A stretch of 64,000 nt of DNA from Eucalyptus grandis (taxonomy: Eukaryota > Streptophyta > Magnoliopsida > Myrtales > Myrtaceae): positions 55,756,472-55,820,471 of the forward strand of contig NC_052617.1 in the NCBI RefSeq assembly GCF_016545825.1. Reading direction: 5' to 3'. Positions 35,144-46,161 of the stretch are shown in pieces; the first letter of the stretch is position 1; each line of letters opens with the position of its first letter. The notes under the pieces were generated by a model, which was given only the letters and a program-made list of their open reading frames with translations, searched no databases and was not told the DNA's origin. The position numbers and the translations under genes are program-made.

Positions 35144-38100
35144 CATAACTGATGTCTGGCCTGGTCATAATTAAATATATGAGCTTCTCAACAAGTTTCT
35201 GATAACTTATTGGATCTCTCAGTATAGGATCAGCATCTTGAGAGATTCCAGTATCATAATCTGCCGTGGTCAGTTTGATATTTTGCTCAATTGGAATTAC
35301 AGCTGGCTTACATCCTGACAATCTTACTTCTGATATGATTTCCAAGGCAAATTTCCTCTGGCTGAGGGATATTCCTTGGTCTGATCAAGCAATTTCTATT
35401 CCAAGAAAATACTTTGGCAACCCTAAATCTTTTATATGGAAAGTAGAGTGCAAGTATTGCTTGAAACCTTTGATAACTACCTCATCATTCCCCATAATCA
35501 GTATATCATCTACATACATCATCAAGTATATAGATGACGTACCTTTGGTCCATGTGAAAACAACATAATCAAATTTGGACTGTTCAAAATCAGCAGTTAT
35601 TAGGGACTCAGAAAATTTTGCGTACCATTGTCTGGACGCTTGCTTAAGCCCATATAGGGATTTGCAGAGACGACATACTTTATTCTCTCCCTATCTCCAT
35701 AAACCCTGCGGTATGTCCATATAAATCTCTTCATCTTGATCTCCATGTAAAAATGCATTATGAACATCTATCTAGTGTAATGGCCATTCCTGATAAGCTA
35801 CTACAGAGAGAAATGAGTGGACTGTAACATCTTTGGCTACGGGAGAGAAGGTTTCGTGATAATCAAAACCTTCCTTCTGTGTAAAACCCTTAGCTACCAA
35901 TCGGGCTTTGCACCTTTCAATTGAACCATCAACTCAATATTTGATCTGGTAGACCCATTTGCATCCAATTGGCTTACGATGTGGAGGCAGACTAACAAGT
36001 TCCCATGTCTGATTATCCACCAATGCCTGCAATTCTGCTTCCATAGCCTTCTGCCATCGCGGATCAGTGCTTGCCTCTTCATAGTTTGAAGGCTCTCGCT
36101 CTTAAAAAATGCGGGCAATGCAACATCTATGCTCCTCGGATAATCGATCGAATGAAACATAAGAAAAAATAGGGAAAAGAATACCTAGTGGATTTCTTAC
36201 TCCACATATGTAATATTTTGTCCAAGTTGGGGGACGTGTGGCTCGTTCGGAACGTCTTGGCTGGATGTCTTCAAAGGATGATTGAGCTGCTAGAGTCTCC
36301 ATAGGAGATGACTCCAGTGTAATTTCTTCATCCAGGCTTTGATCCGTGTCTGTTGCTAAAGCTGTCAGGGCCGTAGTAGATGTTGGATCAATACCTGTAT
36401 CTTCTGAATATGAAACCAGAACATATCCCGGATCATTAATGGACTCTTCGATACAATGAGCATGGGAATATCCTAGTCTATCTATGCCTGATTCCTAGGT
36501 AGCAAAAGGAAAAAAATCTTCTTGGAACTGAACATCTCTACTAACGAAGAATTCACCTGTAGAGGGATCAAATATTCGGTACCCCTTTTGTAAGGTAGGA
36601 TACCCCATAAATATGCAACGGCGAGCTTGTGGATCCATTTTATCCTTAGGTCCTACTATAGAAGCATAGCATAGACATCAAAAGATCCTCAAATGATTAA
36701 GATTCGATTTCTTCCCAAAAAGGAGTTCAAAAGGGCTTCGATCGTTAAAAATCTTGGTTGGCATACGGTTGATCAAATAGACTACAGTCAATACGCAATC
36801 TCCCCAAAAATTATCCGGGATAAAAGCCTGAAATTTTAAAGCCCGGGCAACCTCCAACAAGTGGCAATGCTTCCTTTCCACTATTCCATTTTGTTGTAGT
36901 GTGTATGTACAAGAGCTCTCATGTAAGATCCCTTGAGATGATAATAAAGTCGCACACTCATAATTAAAAAATTCTTTGGAGAATTTTCCCAAATTGAGTT
37001 TTTGATAGAGAAAGAAAAGTTCTTAAATGTGACACGACCTGACTCTTAGACTGCATAAGGAAGATCCATGTGGCCCTTGAATGATCATCCACTATGGACT
37101 ATGGTGAGGAAGAACCGAGAACCATCATGATTTAGTATATGGTATGGTCCCCAGACATCAATGTGAAGTAAAGAAAAAATATTAGCTGCGCGACTTTTGC
37201 TCAATGGAAAGGGGGAACGTGATTGTTTTGTAATGGGACAAATATGACATTGAGAATAGGGAAGTAAAGAACTATGACCCAATCTGGAATGGAAAAGGAA
37301 ATTTTTATCATTGGTAGTCAAATTACACAATGATTGTTTATTACAAGGAAATCGATCTAGACTCTTGGGCGAACTTCTCCAGAAAAATAATCCTTCGGAT
37401 AGATTACCCCATCTTTCTCAGTCGAAAGGGCTTGAAATTGACAACTATTAGCATTGAAGAAAACCTGACATGAATTTTCCTTACAGACTCTAGACACAGA
37501 TATAAGATTGAACTGGAATTCAGGAATATAGAGGACATTTGTGAGAGTAATTTGAGAACTAAGATTAACTGTCCATGTTATAGTGACATGAGCAACATTC
37601 TCATTTGGTAATTGCACGATAATGGGGCTATCTAGTTCTTCATTAATGATGGTAAATAATTCTTCTCACATGCAATATGATCACTGGCTCCAGAATCAAT
37701 AATCCAAGTATTTCTCGATATATTGTTTATCAGATAATGAGAAATACCTGTAAAGCTGCTCCCCCTTTTTGGAACGTCTAATTTTTGTAATGCCTGCATC
37801 AATTGCTCATATTCACCATGAGTGATTGGTTAATTTGCAGTTGCCTGTCCTGTAAGTTGATATGTTGCTGCTGATATTTCCTTGCCCCTTTTTTCTCTAG
37901 GTCTGCCATGCAGCTTCCAGCAATTTTCAACCGTGTGGTGGGGCCCTTTGCAAAAATCACAATACAATTTCCCTTTATTTTTTGAATTCGGCCCATGGGA
38001 ATTTTGCCCATAGGAATTAGGCCCATAAGGATTTGGCCTGTAATTCTTCGAAAAGTCCACTGTTGGATCCTTTAAAGACATAACCATCTCCACCATCCAG

Positions 38101-39341
38101 ATCTCCAGGGTTGCGCGCGCCTCTTGAGTCGTTTGATTGCTGTGCGCAATCCTAACCGTCGAATGTGGACCCTTTAAAAGCCCTATGTTCCGCGAATCCT
38201 AGGTTCGCATTGCGCCTCTTCTCTTGGGTTCGCGAACCCCTTTCAACTTTCGCGGCCAGTGCTAGGGTTTTAGCCCCTTTCCCCTCCGTCAAGGCAAGCC
38301 TTTGGCTTTCCTCTTGCACCGCGAGCTGGAATATGTGGCCGATCGAAGGTGCAGGCTCCATAGCGAGAATCTGTGACCTGAAATGGAGGTGAGATTCATT
38401 AAGAATAAGCAGGAATCATGTCGTCTTTTCTCTGTCCTTTATTGCCTTGTATTGCTGGAGGGTGGTTTCGGGTCCATCGAGCTTCTCCTGCGCTGCTTCT
38501 AGCTCATTCCAAAGATCTGAGAGCTTGTTGAAGCACGTCGTCACAGACGTGTTTCCTTGCTTTAGTTCGGAAAGAGCTTGATGTAGTGAGAAGATTCTCG
38601 TCCGATCCAGTTTTCCATACATCTCTCTTATATTATCCCTAAATATTTTGGAATCCTCTGTGAGAGGCAAATCGGCAGCTATTTATGCGCTGATACAGTT
38701 TCCTATCCATGTCCTGACCAACTGATTGCATTTTTTCCATTGTTGCCCAAATTTTTCATCAATTGGAACCGAAATGGTTCCATCGATAAATCCCTCCTTA
38801 TCTTTTGTTACGAGGGCTCAACGGAATTTGTGCGCCCAATTTGAGTAATTCTCCGGTCCTATGAGGGGGTGGTTGATAAGCTGCAACTCAGGGCCGTCGG
38901 AGTTGGAGACATACAGCGCGTTGCTGAGTTCTGGGCGACCATGGTGGCCGCGAAAGGAAATGGTAGAAACCCAAGTGGGAATCCTGGATTGTTTGTAGTC
39001 TGACCCGAATTGAAAGCGCCCGTTAATCTCGCATTCGAATTGCCTGAGCCGCCCGTCTGCTCAAGGCCGATGGTTGAGCTTGCCCCAGTGTTGGTTGGTA
39101 GGCCTCCATTGGTCTGCACGCTCTGGTAGCCCGGCTGTGATGTACCTGGATTTGATCCATGGATCCATGAGTATGGCATCCATTGGTAAGGATTGCCCGA
39201 GAAAGGCTACCCCAGATTGAACTGAGCTGGAAAAGGTTGTCATTGCGTGTGTTGTGCTTGAATTTGGCCTTAACTGAGCTGTTGTTCAGCCATGGAAGTG
39301 ACGATGGATGAATCTGGATTGGACGAAGCATGTGGTGTCAT
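35144..39341 (-). pseudogene. Copia gag, protease, integrase and reverse transcriptase, broken
   Basis: The gag ATG is at about 39341 but a stop follows within about 25 codons. Gag pieces continue to a CCHC knuckle at 37920-37961 (CDFCKGPHHTVENC). The protease region lies near 37620-37790. Integrase pieces are at 37085-37330 (HSRLGH, CHICPITKQ) and 36678-36992 (QQNGIVERKH, WGDCVLTVVYLINRMPT). Reverse transcriptase occupies about 35133-35950, with the YVDD box at 35505-35516. Stops and frame changes occur in every domain. Gag forms the particle; the other domains process, copy and integrate the element. None can be made intact from this copy. Confidence 0.85.
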
Positions 39342-39523
39342 ATTCCTCGCCGACTGGTCTTCTGGATTTGAGGTGGGAGTTTCTGGTTTATTGATAATGA
39401 AAAAATCCCCTTCAGAAAATAATAATTCCTTTGGTAACTTTCCTTGCGGGTTAGAGATCCTTTAGGCAATCAAGAGAAAAAAGAAGCGGAAGCTATGTCA
39501 AAACCTTGCAGGCTCTGATACCA

Positions 39524-39747
39524 TGAAAGAAGATGAAGGGGAAGAAGTCAAGAAGAAAAAACGAGAGAATTTTCTTTGTATTCTCTATGTGTGTTACAAT
39601 GTACAACGACCACTATTGTTATAATACAAAATATGTATAAGAAAAGCAACTAAATATTTTACAAATTGGATCCGATTTGATCCGATACTAATTGACCATG
39701 ATTGATCCTTGAATGATGTGCTGAATCTTCTTGCGTATCTTCCAACA
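39524..39747 (-). repeat. 5' LTR of the Copia element
   Basis: 224 bp with intact TG...CA ends and the primer-binding site immediately inside. Confidence 0.9.
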
Positions 39748-39752
39748 CATTC

Positions 39753-40841
39753 CTAACAGACTTAAATAGTCACTTTTGCACCAGCTTTACTTTTTCGAGA
39801 ACTAGAAATCAGTAGGCTTGGTTAGCTACTCAAAACACAATATTGAATTTGTTAGAGACATTTCAGCCAATTTCATGGCTCAACCTAGGAATTGGACTAC
39901 ACCGATCCGATTCCTAATTGTTTCCACGGAATTAATGGATGGTTTTCAATTCCAATTTTTCGGAATCGATCCGTCGCGATCGAGAGTGGCTCCCAATCTC
40001 TCCTAGTGAGCATTCAAGTAAAGCTTTTGTAACATGTCCTTGCTATCCTTATCAATAAATTTCCATAAGGCTAATTGTTAATTAATCATTAAAAAAATAG
40101 AGAAATGTATTTAACTAGAGTAAATTGAAAATAAAACAAATTTAGAACTCACATTATTACTAAAACGTTTATTCATTGTTTTAAGCACGGTTATTTGAGC
40201 ATCGAACAAATCGTACTTAAATATCTATTCTTACCAATGAAGAATGCACAGTTAAAATAAATATATGACCACTAAAATGACTCTTTTCTTTTTTTCAATT
40301 TAAATGGAAAAACGGAAAAACTAAGTATATGTTACTGACAAAACACGTTGCTTATAATTTAAAGAACAGTCATTTTAATTAAGTAATGAATATCAAGTAA
40401 CAAAGATATTCGATTGATTCTACAAATAAACCGAGTAAAAAATATAGATGGTCGTACCGGTTATTAGTTGGTTGGACTAAATTGCCCTTAAAACTCACGG
40501 ACATCATTCATGAAAGATTCTTGAAATTTATAAAGAAAAAATATCCTATACCAAATAGAGCCAATGGTCAAAAGAAGTATAAACTTAATTTTTTTTTTCT
40601 ACCATTTTTTATCGTACATATTTTGCTTATTTAATCTTGTTGTAATATAAGAGTAATAATATTTTTTTCATCTAGATATTATTGTCGAAGTTATTAAGGA
40701 AAAAAAAAGAAACCCATATTCTTCAATATCGATTTAATTTAAGCACAAATTATTCAAATTAAAGGACAGACTATGAACCAATACGATAATTGTAAAAGCC
40801 CGAATTCTTGTCGACATTTTAAAATATCTATTTATTTTGAA

Positions 40842-40895
<54 letters not shown>

Positions 40896-40915
40896 GAAGA
40901 AGAAGAAGAAGAATG
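39753..40915. other. AT-rich non-coding stretch with a BTB-intron scrap
   Basis: The stretch 40008-40068 (gagcattcaagtaaagcttt and onward) matches BTB introns at 23185-23240 and 2890-2945. The stretch 39860-40000 is gattcc/ggaatc-rich and recalls the hAT-like MITE family without clear ends. An (AT)n run of about 48 bp occupies 40846-40893, followed by a GAA run. No gene is supported. Confidence 0.5.
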
Positions 40916-41070
40916 GAGTGGGCCGGCGGGCATGCCCGAGCCACTTAGCATAACTTTCGGCCCTCCCCTAATATCCTTCTACTTCGGCCCATCCTTTCTT
41001 TTATTCGAGTGGGCCGGCGGGCATGCTCGACCCACTTGGCATAACTTTTGGCCCACCCTTCTTTTCTGTT
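40916..41070. repeat. Imperfect tandem repeat, 91 bp period
   Basis: gagtgggccggcgggcatg occurs at 40916 and again at 41007, each followed by a diverged copy of cacttagcataactttcggcc. It lies at the start of the GC-rich upstream region of BTB gene C. Confidence 0.75.
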
Positions 41071-41099
41071 CCTAGCCCATTTCTTTTATATTTTCAAAG

Positions 41100-42854
41100 C
41101 TAATGAGAGCTTAACAGAGCCTAGTCCTTCCTTGGCACGACTCACGTCTCTCTGTGATGCAAGAGGGGGACGATCCTCGACCGACTGTGACCGAATGGAA
41201 AGCTGCGAGCGAGCATGCGCCCACGAGCGCGAGAGGAGCGACGGATAGGGGTGACGGGAGCAAGTCCGAATCTTCTAGAATGGTGAGCTGGCAAGGCTAA
41301 CGGAAAAATATTCCCTGCTGAGGCAAGGGGCGCGTGTCGATCAGGAGAGACGTCGCATTAAGGGAGGCTTCTTCTCTTCGAGGAAGCTATATCGCGGGGA
41401 GCAACCGAGAGAGCGACTGAGAGCTGAGGAGTGCCCCGGTCGCTTTGGCCACGCCTGAGCCCCGCTCGCCGACGGCCGGCCGTTCCCGACCTCGCTACCC
41501 CCGTGCTCGAACGTCCGGTGAGTTTCGTTTCTCTGGTTCGAGCCTTCCTTTCTTTCTTTTTCTTCCCGAGGATCTCGCCTCGGAAACATGCGGTCGGCCA
41601 TTGCTTGATTCATCTCGAGCTCGCTCTCCCGTCGCTGTCTTCCGAGGCCGAGTAGGGAGCCCCTCGCGATTTTGCGCCCGTCCTGTGAAGCTTCTGTTGC
41701 CTTGCCCTGTTTTGGCTCGAACCGCGAAACCGAGGCTTGACGTTTTCTAGTTTATCTGTCCATCTGTTGTAAAACAGCCGTTATCCGTCGTTTTTTAACT
41801 TTGTTTATCGGTCCTCTCAAGTTCGGACGTGAGTTCGAGTTCTACAGATGGTCAGTGTCTTCTTCTCGATCCGCGGCCACCACCTGTTTGATAATAGGTC
41901 AAAGTCAGTCCATGCGCATGCGTTGCCGATTTCCATTCGTTCTTTAGTGCATTAGGCAGATTTCGCATCATCACAAGCTCCTTGTCACTTGTTGAGCATT
42001 ATTTTCATCGCTGAACTGAGTGCCTGCATAAGAGTTCTTTTACGTTTTATTACTCTACGTTTTGCGCATGAGAAATCAGTTCAAGTCTACGACCGAAATG
42101 TCAATCTCTTCGGTCATTTGCGTTGGCTTGCTTTCCCGATCTCTGCTCTATTCAGTCTTTTATGTTGCGATTGTGAACATGGGATGCGTATCAGGAGATA
42201 ATGGTGATTAATGGTGATCTGAAGAGGGTAATGTGGTTAATGATGTCTCACTGGCGGACATTCGTCCTGTGGCTGGCGATGGCTTTGGCATGACGGCGAT
42301 GGCGCGGGTCTGGTGGCGTATGTAGGCTATCGAGGTGATGTTTAAGTCATTCTCATTTGGAAGTCTGAGAGCGTTGATGGTGGAGCCGTGCTCGTTTTTG
42401 CATTAATGTTTAGCTTTAGGAATGAACTTGCAGCAGGAGGGAAACATCAGTGACAGGTTGGGTCTTTGGGAAGAAGAAGACCTCCGATTCTGTTGTTCGA
42501 GATTGTTCTCTCTGTTTGTTCTTTTAGTATGCTTTCTCATATTCTCTGTTTTGTCCTTCTTCATTATAGGATCTTTTCTCGAATAGTGAGGTACCATGGA
42601 CTGTCACAGTAGCTGATAAGGCATCTTTTCATTTAACTGTTCCCCATGTATATGCTGTTGGAGTAGATCGTTGCTAAGTTGGGTTTTTCATCTTTCTTTA
42701 ATGCTGATTCTCATGTGAGTATGATTCACATTACACCGGCTGCCTTTGATTCGGTTTTAGTGATTTCAGTTTTAGTTGATTTCTGTTTTAGCTGAACCAA
42801 CTCTTATGGGTGCTAATGTTTTTTAATTTTGCAAGCAGCCCGCATTTTAGGAAA
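41100..42854 (+). promoter_or_regulatory. GC-rich promoter and probable 5' UTR intron of BTB gene C
   Basis: The stretch 41120-41750 is CpG-rich, unlike its surroundings. A good donor (ACGTCCG followed by GTGAGT) is at about 41518, and an acceptor (GCATTTTAG followed by GAAAATG) is at about 42850, so a 5' UTR intron of about 1.3 kb is plausible. Frames in this stretch show no domain. Transcript data would be needed to place the start site. Confidence 0.45.
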
Positions 42855-43824
42855 ATGATGCCACCGTTGGGACTAAGTGGGATGCATTTCATTCAAGAGG
42901 ACACTGAGTCCATGTGGTGTAAGTCCTGCAAGATGGAGGGCCTCACGCAGGATGCCTGGTTTTGCCAGGCGTGCTACGACAAATTTAGCACGCATGCTCA
43001 AGGGCTTAAGCGAAAGATAGATGATTTGGAGGCGAAGAATTTGTTTTTGAGCTCCTGGAATGGGACCAACAATAACCCTCCCAGTGGGTTCAGCGACATT
43101 GTCCTGGTTGCTATTGACGGTCCTGAAGGAGTCCCCTCAACACCGGTCTCAGCTCACAGGGTGATACTGGTGAGCACTGTTGCTGATTATGCTTTGATTG
43201 AATTTTGGGTTTTTCTTGCTTTCGGACGATAAGTTTAGTCAGCTTCTTTCCCCTCGGACAAATCCCAACTGAAAGAGTTCTGAGTTCTCTTCAACTTTGA
43301 ATAAATAGGCTAGCCGGTCTGAAGTTTTTAAAGTGATGCTCGAGAGTGAGATGCAAGAAAGCCAGAAAGGTGTGGTCAACATCAGCAACACGTCGCCTGA
43401 TGTCCTTCAAGCATTCGTGAAATTTTTATATACTGCAGAGGTGTGCTTGGATGAGCAGAATGCTTGGGAGCTTCTGCCTTTGGCCGATAAATACCAGGTG
43501 ATGTCACTAAAAGCTCATTGTGAAAATTTCCTGGTGTCAAAATTGAATTGGGAGAACTCGATTGGGAGCTATTCCTTCGCACATCAACACAATGCAAAGA
43601 TTCTTCTTCAGGCGGCTTTGTCAATAATAGTGGAGAACAGGAATGACTATCGAGTACATCCCAAATATTTAGCAATCGTTGAAGAGGAACCGAAACTTGC
43701 GATAGAGATATATGAAGCTTGCTTTGATAGGATGGGGATGCGTGCAGCTATCAAGGATTCTTCTTCTGACCAAGCAGCTCCTGAGACTTCTGACCAAGCA
43801 GCTCCTGAGACTTCTGACCAATGA
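42855..43824 (+). CDS. BTB/POZ domain protein, copy C (At4g08455-like), 276 aa, two exons
   Basis: Exon 1 is 42855-43169 (105 codons), donor GT at 43170. Exon 2 is 43309-43824 (171 codons plus stop), acceptor AG at 43307-43308. The phase-0 junction is the same as in copy B, but the intron is only 139 bp. The N-terminus has CxxC at residues 22-25 and 37-40 and a short coiled coil (LKRKIDDLEAK). BTB runs from FSDIVLVAIDG through HRVIL, VFKVMLESE and VLQAFVKFLYTAEVCLDEQ. The tail includes DKYQVMSLKAHCENFLVSKLNWENS and AFAHQHNA-type sequence (here SFAHQHNAK). The C-terminus has repeats of TSDQAAPE. A second ATG follows the first immediately. It is clearly more diverged from A and B than they are from each other. 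The CUL3-adaptor role is inferred from the family. Confidence 0.88.
43763..43821 (+). repeat. Coding tandem repeat, 24 bp period, BTB gene C C-terminus
   Basis: cttctgaccaagcagctcct is repeated from 43763, 43787 and, in part, 43811. It encodes SDQAAPET in frame, giving two full units and a partial one just before the stop. It is absent from copies A and B. Confidence 0.9.
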
Positions 43825-44100
43825 GTTTTAAATTTGTTTCTTTTTCCTCAATCAGGAGATACAATCTCCTTTTCAACAGTGAACTTTTATTGTAGTGTAA
43901 GTATGTACATGATGTCATTACAGCTGCTTGATCTTACAAAATGGATCTGGACGGATATAACCATGGTTTTTACAGGTTGCCAAATGCTTGTGTTTTTTTC
44001 TCTTTCTGAAAAACAAATTATCTATGCTATACTTCTTTACCAAAAAAAAAAAAAAAAAAAAAAAAACTATCTATGCTATACTTTTGGTCATTGCATTCAT

Positions 44101-44600
44101 CTGAATTATGATTTAGGTGAAATTTGAGCCTTGCACAGGAAATTTTGGACAAACCAAACTCTTGCGGATAAGAGAGATTATAATTCAGTTCAGGGTTCTA
44201 CTTATAAGTGGGATTATCAAACTTTGTTCTTTTTCTTCCAAGATACATTGCATTCCAATTTTCTTCAAATTGTATCCCTAAATTTAGACTTCGCTTTCAA
44301 TTGGTTCACCCGACCTTGGATATTCCGGCCAATGAGCCCCAAAAATTTATTTGGTCAATTGGACTTTCATTCAAATAACGTGCAAAACAACCTCAAAAAA
44401 TGTGAAGACATGGAGTCATTTCATTCGTTTAGAACCTGTCCATTAAAATTCTTTGCGCAATTAACTGCTTGGAGTTTCCTAGAAAACTAACGCCCTCTTC
44501 CATGCATCTTTTAAAATTTCTTGACTATGTGGTGTGAAGGACCTGTTGTTTGACTAAATAATTTTACTTGCTCCCGGTCATCCACGTCGAATAGAATTTG
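44101..44600 (+). repeat. Block Y, copy 2
   Basis: It follows the 3' end of BTB gene C directly and aligns with 26866-27290 and, inverted, with 63340-63863. A poly-A run at 44041-44066 precedes it. The reading frames here are not conserved between copies. Confidence 0.75.
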
Positions 44601-45999
44601 CCAATCCATCTTTATAATTTTCAACGGGAAGGTGACATGCAAATTTCTTAGAATCCGCGCACGCATGCTTAGTTCACGTTTTTAATGGAGCATTATGTTA
44701 AGATCATCTGTCCCATACCACAAAGGAAACATCGGCCGTTATCATGTGCTAAAATGTTTGACTTTCAATAGTTAATGTGGTTATAGCAATCCGTTTTTTT
44801 CTTTCATAATGGAAAAAAAAGTAATTAATGGTAATTAAAATCTTGGTAAAACTTACCGATAACTTTTTATGTGCATTCTCTAAACTTAAAATTGTCAGCA
44901 TTTAAAATTCGATGATTAAATTATCAGTGCTTGTTTTTCAGTTTTATTAAGCAAGACCTAAGTGAAGTAGAAATTCTTATAGGATATTTAAAGAAGTTTA
45001 TAATTCAATTCATGGGTCCTACTTGTGCGACATTAGTTAGGTTTGGTTTGATGACCCAATTAAGGCTGAAAATTCCCAAGTTCAGCACTTTAATGAGATT
45101 AAATTTGTTCGATTATGATAATTAACATCAATTGAAAAGAGTCAATTAACTCAAAAACCACTTGCCGGGATAAGCAAGCAAGGGGTTACTTATGGCTTGT
45201 TTGATAAAACTGAATAACGAGATTTTAAAATATAAGTACGGAATATTGAAAAAGTTTTGCTTTGTTATCAATGGTGTACTGGAAGTTCTAAACTTTATAT
45301 ATGTAATGCAATAAGTGCTAAACCTTTTAATCGGTTTAATTGAGTCATAAACATATTTTCAAAAAGTATAATCAAGTCCTTTTGATAAAGAATACTTAAA
45401 ATGGCATAATTATAACTTAAAAGTTGCCTATGTGGCACCCTTAAATTGCCCTTCTAAACATGAATTTTGGGATTTAATTACACTTTTTAGTAAATATTTA
45501 GGATTCAACTGAACCACTAAAACTGTTAGAATTCAATTGAACCTTTTAGTAAAAATTTAGGACTTGATTGAATCAATCGAAAGGATAAGAGCCTGCTTGC
45601 GTTTGGTACATAAGATTTAAGACTTGTGATGCAATCTTCTCTATAGAGTTTGAATAATATGAAAAATGTTGGGCTTAAGACAAAGATTTGTTAATTTCGT
45701 CAATCCACAAATGAAAATACGATACCTCATTATCATCATCGCACAAACGTAGTAGGCATTCTTTCCCACGTGGAGATATCTACTAGATTTAGGTTATACC
45801 TAACGTGATGGGGTGAATTAATCGAAGCCTATAAACTATGTGAAAGCTTTCAATCTTTAGTGAGATTTAATGTATATCCGACGGTTCCTTCGCACGCAAT
45901 TAACATCGCCTATTAGTTTAACTATACTCAATACATTCTCCAAGTATCGGCCATGGTAAAAAACTATTGTTTGAGGATGTTGTAATCACAGATTAGCTG
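44601..45999. other. AT-rich non-coding stretch with MITE-like repeats
   Basis: The stretch 45260-45600 contains repeated phrases such as taggattcaactgaac and ttaggacttgattgaa in both orientations. They resemble the subterminal units of the Mutator-like MITEs, but I could not place both ends. No gene is supported. Confidence 0.4.
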
Positions 46000-46132
46000 A
46001 AATCTTAACAATGTTAACATCCCGGCACAAATTGGCTGAGAGCGACGTGTGTGTGAATCTCGACTTGCCACATCTCCAATACGCACGACGTACAAACAAA
46101 GCAAAGAATACACCAGAGATTTCCCATAATTT
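46000..46132 (-). repeat. Block X, right copy, part 1
   Basis: Its reverse complement matches 19235-19340 (gaaatctct, then tattggagatgtgg). It is joined to part 2 at 52407 only across LINE 2. The last 15-16 bases (agatttcccataatt) are the LINE 2 target duplication. Confidence 0.8.
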
Positions 46133-46161
46133 TTTTTTTTGGTCGAAAACTAGAAATTTCA

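Larger units (their letters stand above)
31293..39747 (-). mobile_element. Copia LTR retrotransposon (8,455 bp including a nested 3 kb insertion)
   Basis: Two 224 bp LTRs in direct orientation bound it. On the minus strand the 5' LTR (39524-39747) begins TGTTGGAAGATACGC and ends TTTCA. A primer-binding site follows (39511-39523, TGGTATCAGAGCC on the minus strand, complementary to initiator tRNA-Met). A purine tract lies before the 3' LTR (31517-31527). Flanking repeats are CATTT and CATTC, a 5 bp target duplication with one change. The gene order gag, protease, integrase, reverse transcriptase, RNase H is the Copia order. Without the nested insertion and its duplicated CATGG it is 5,449 bp. 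Numerous stops make it non-autonomous. Confidence 0.92.

Noticed and set aside
41341..41750. Frames of 74-101 codons in the GC-rich region upstream of BTB gene C
   Set aside because: Overlapping open frames on both strands with no domain; better read as promoter and 5' UTR.
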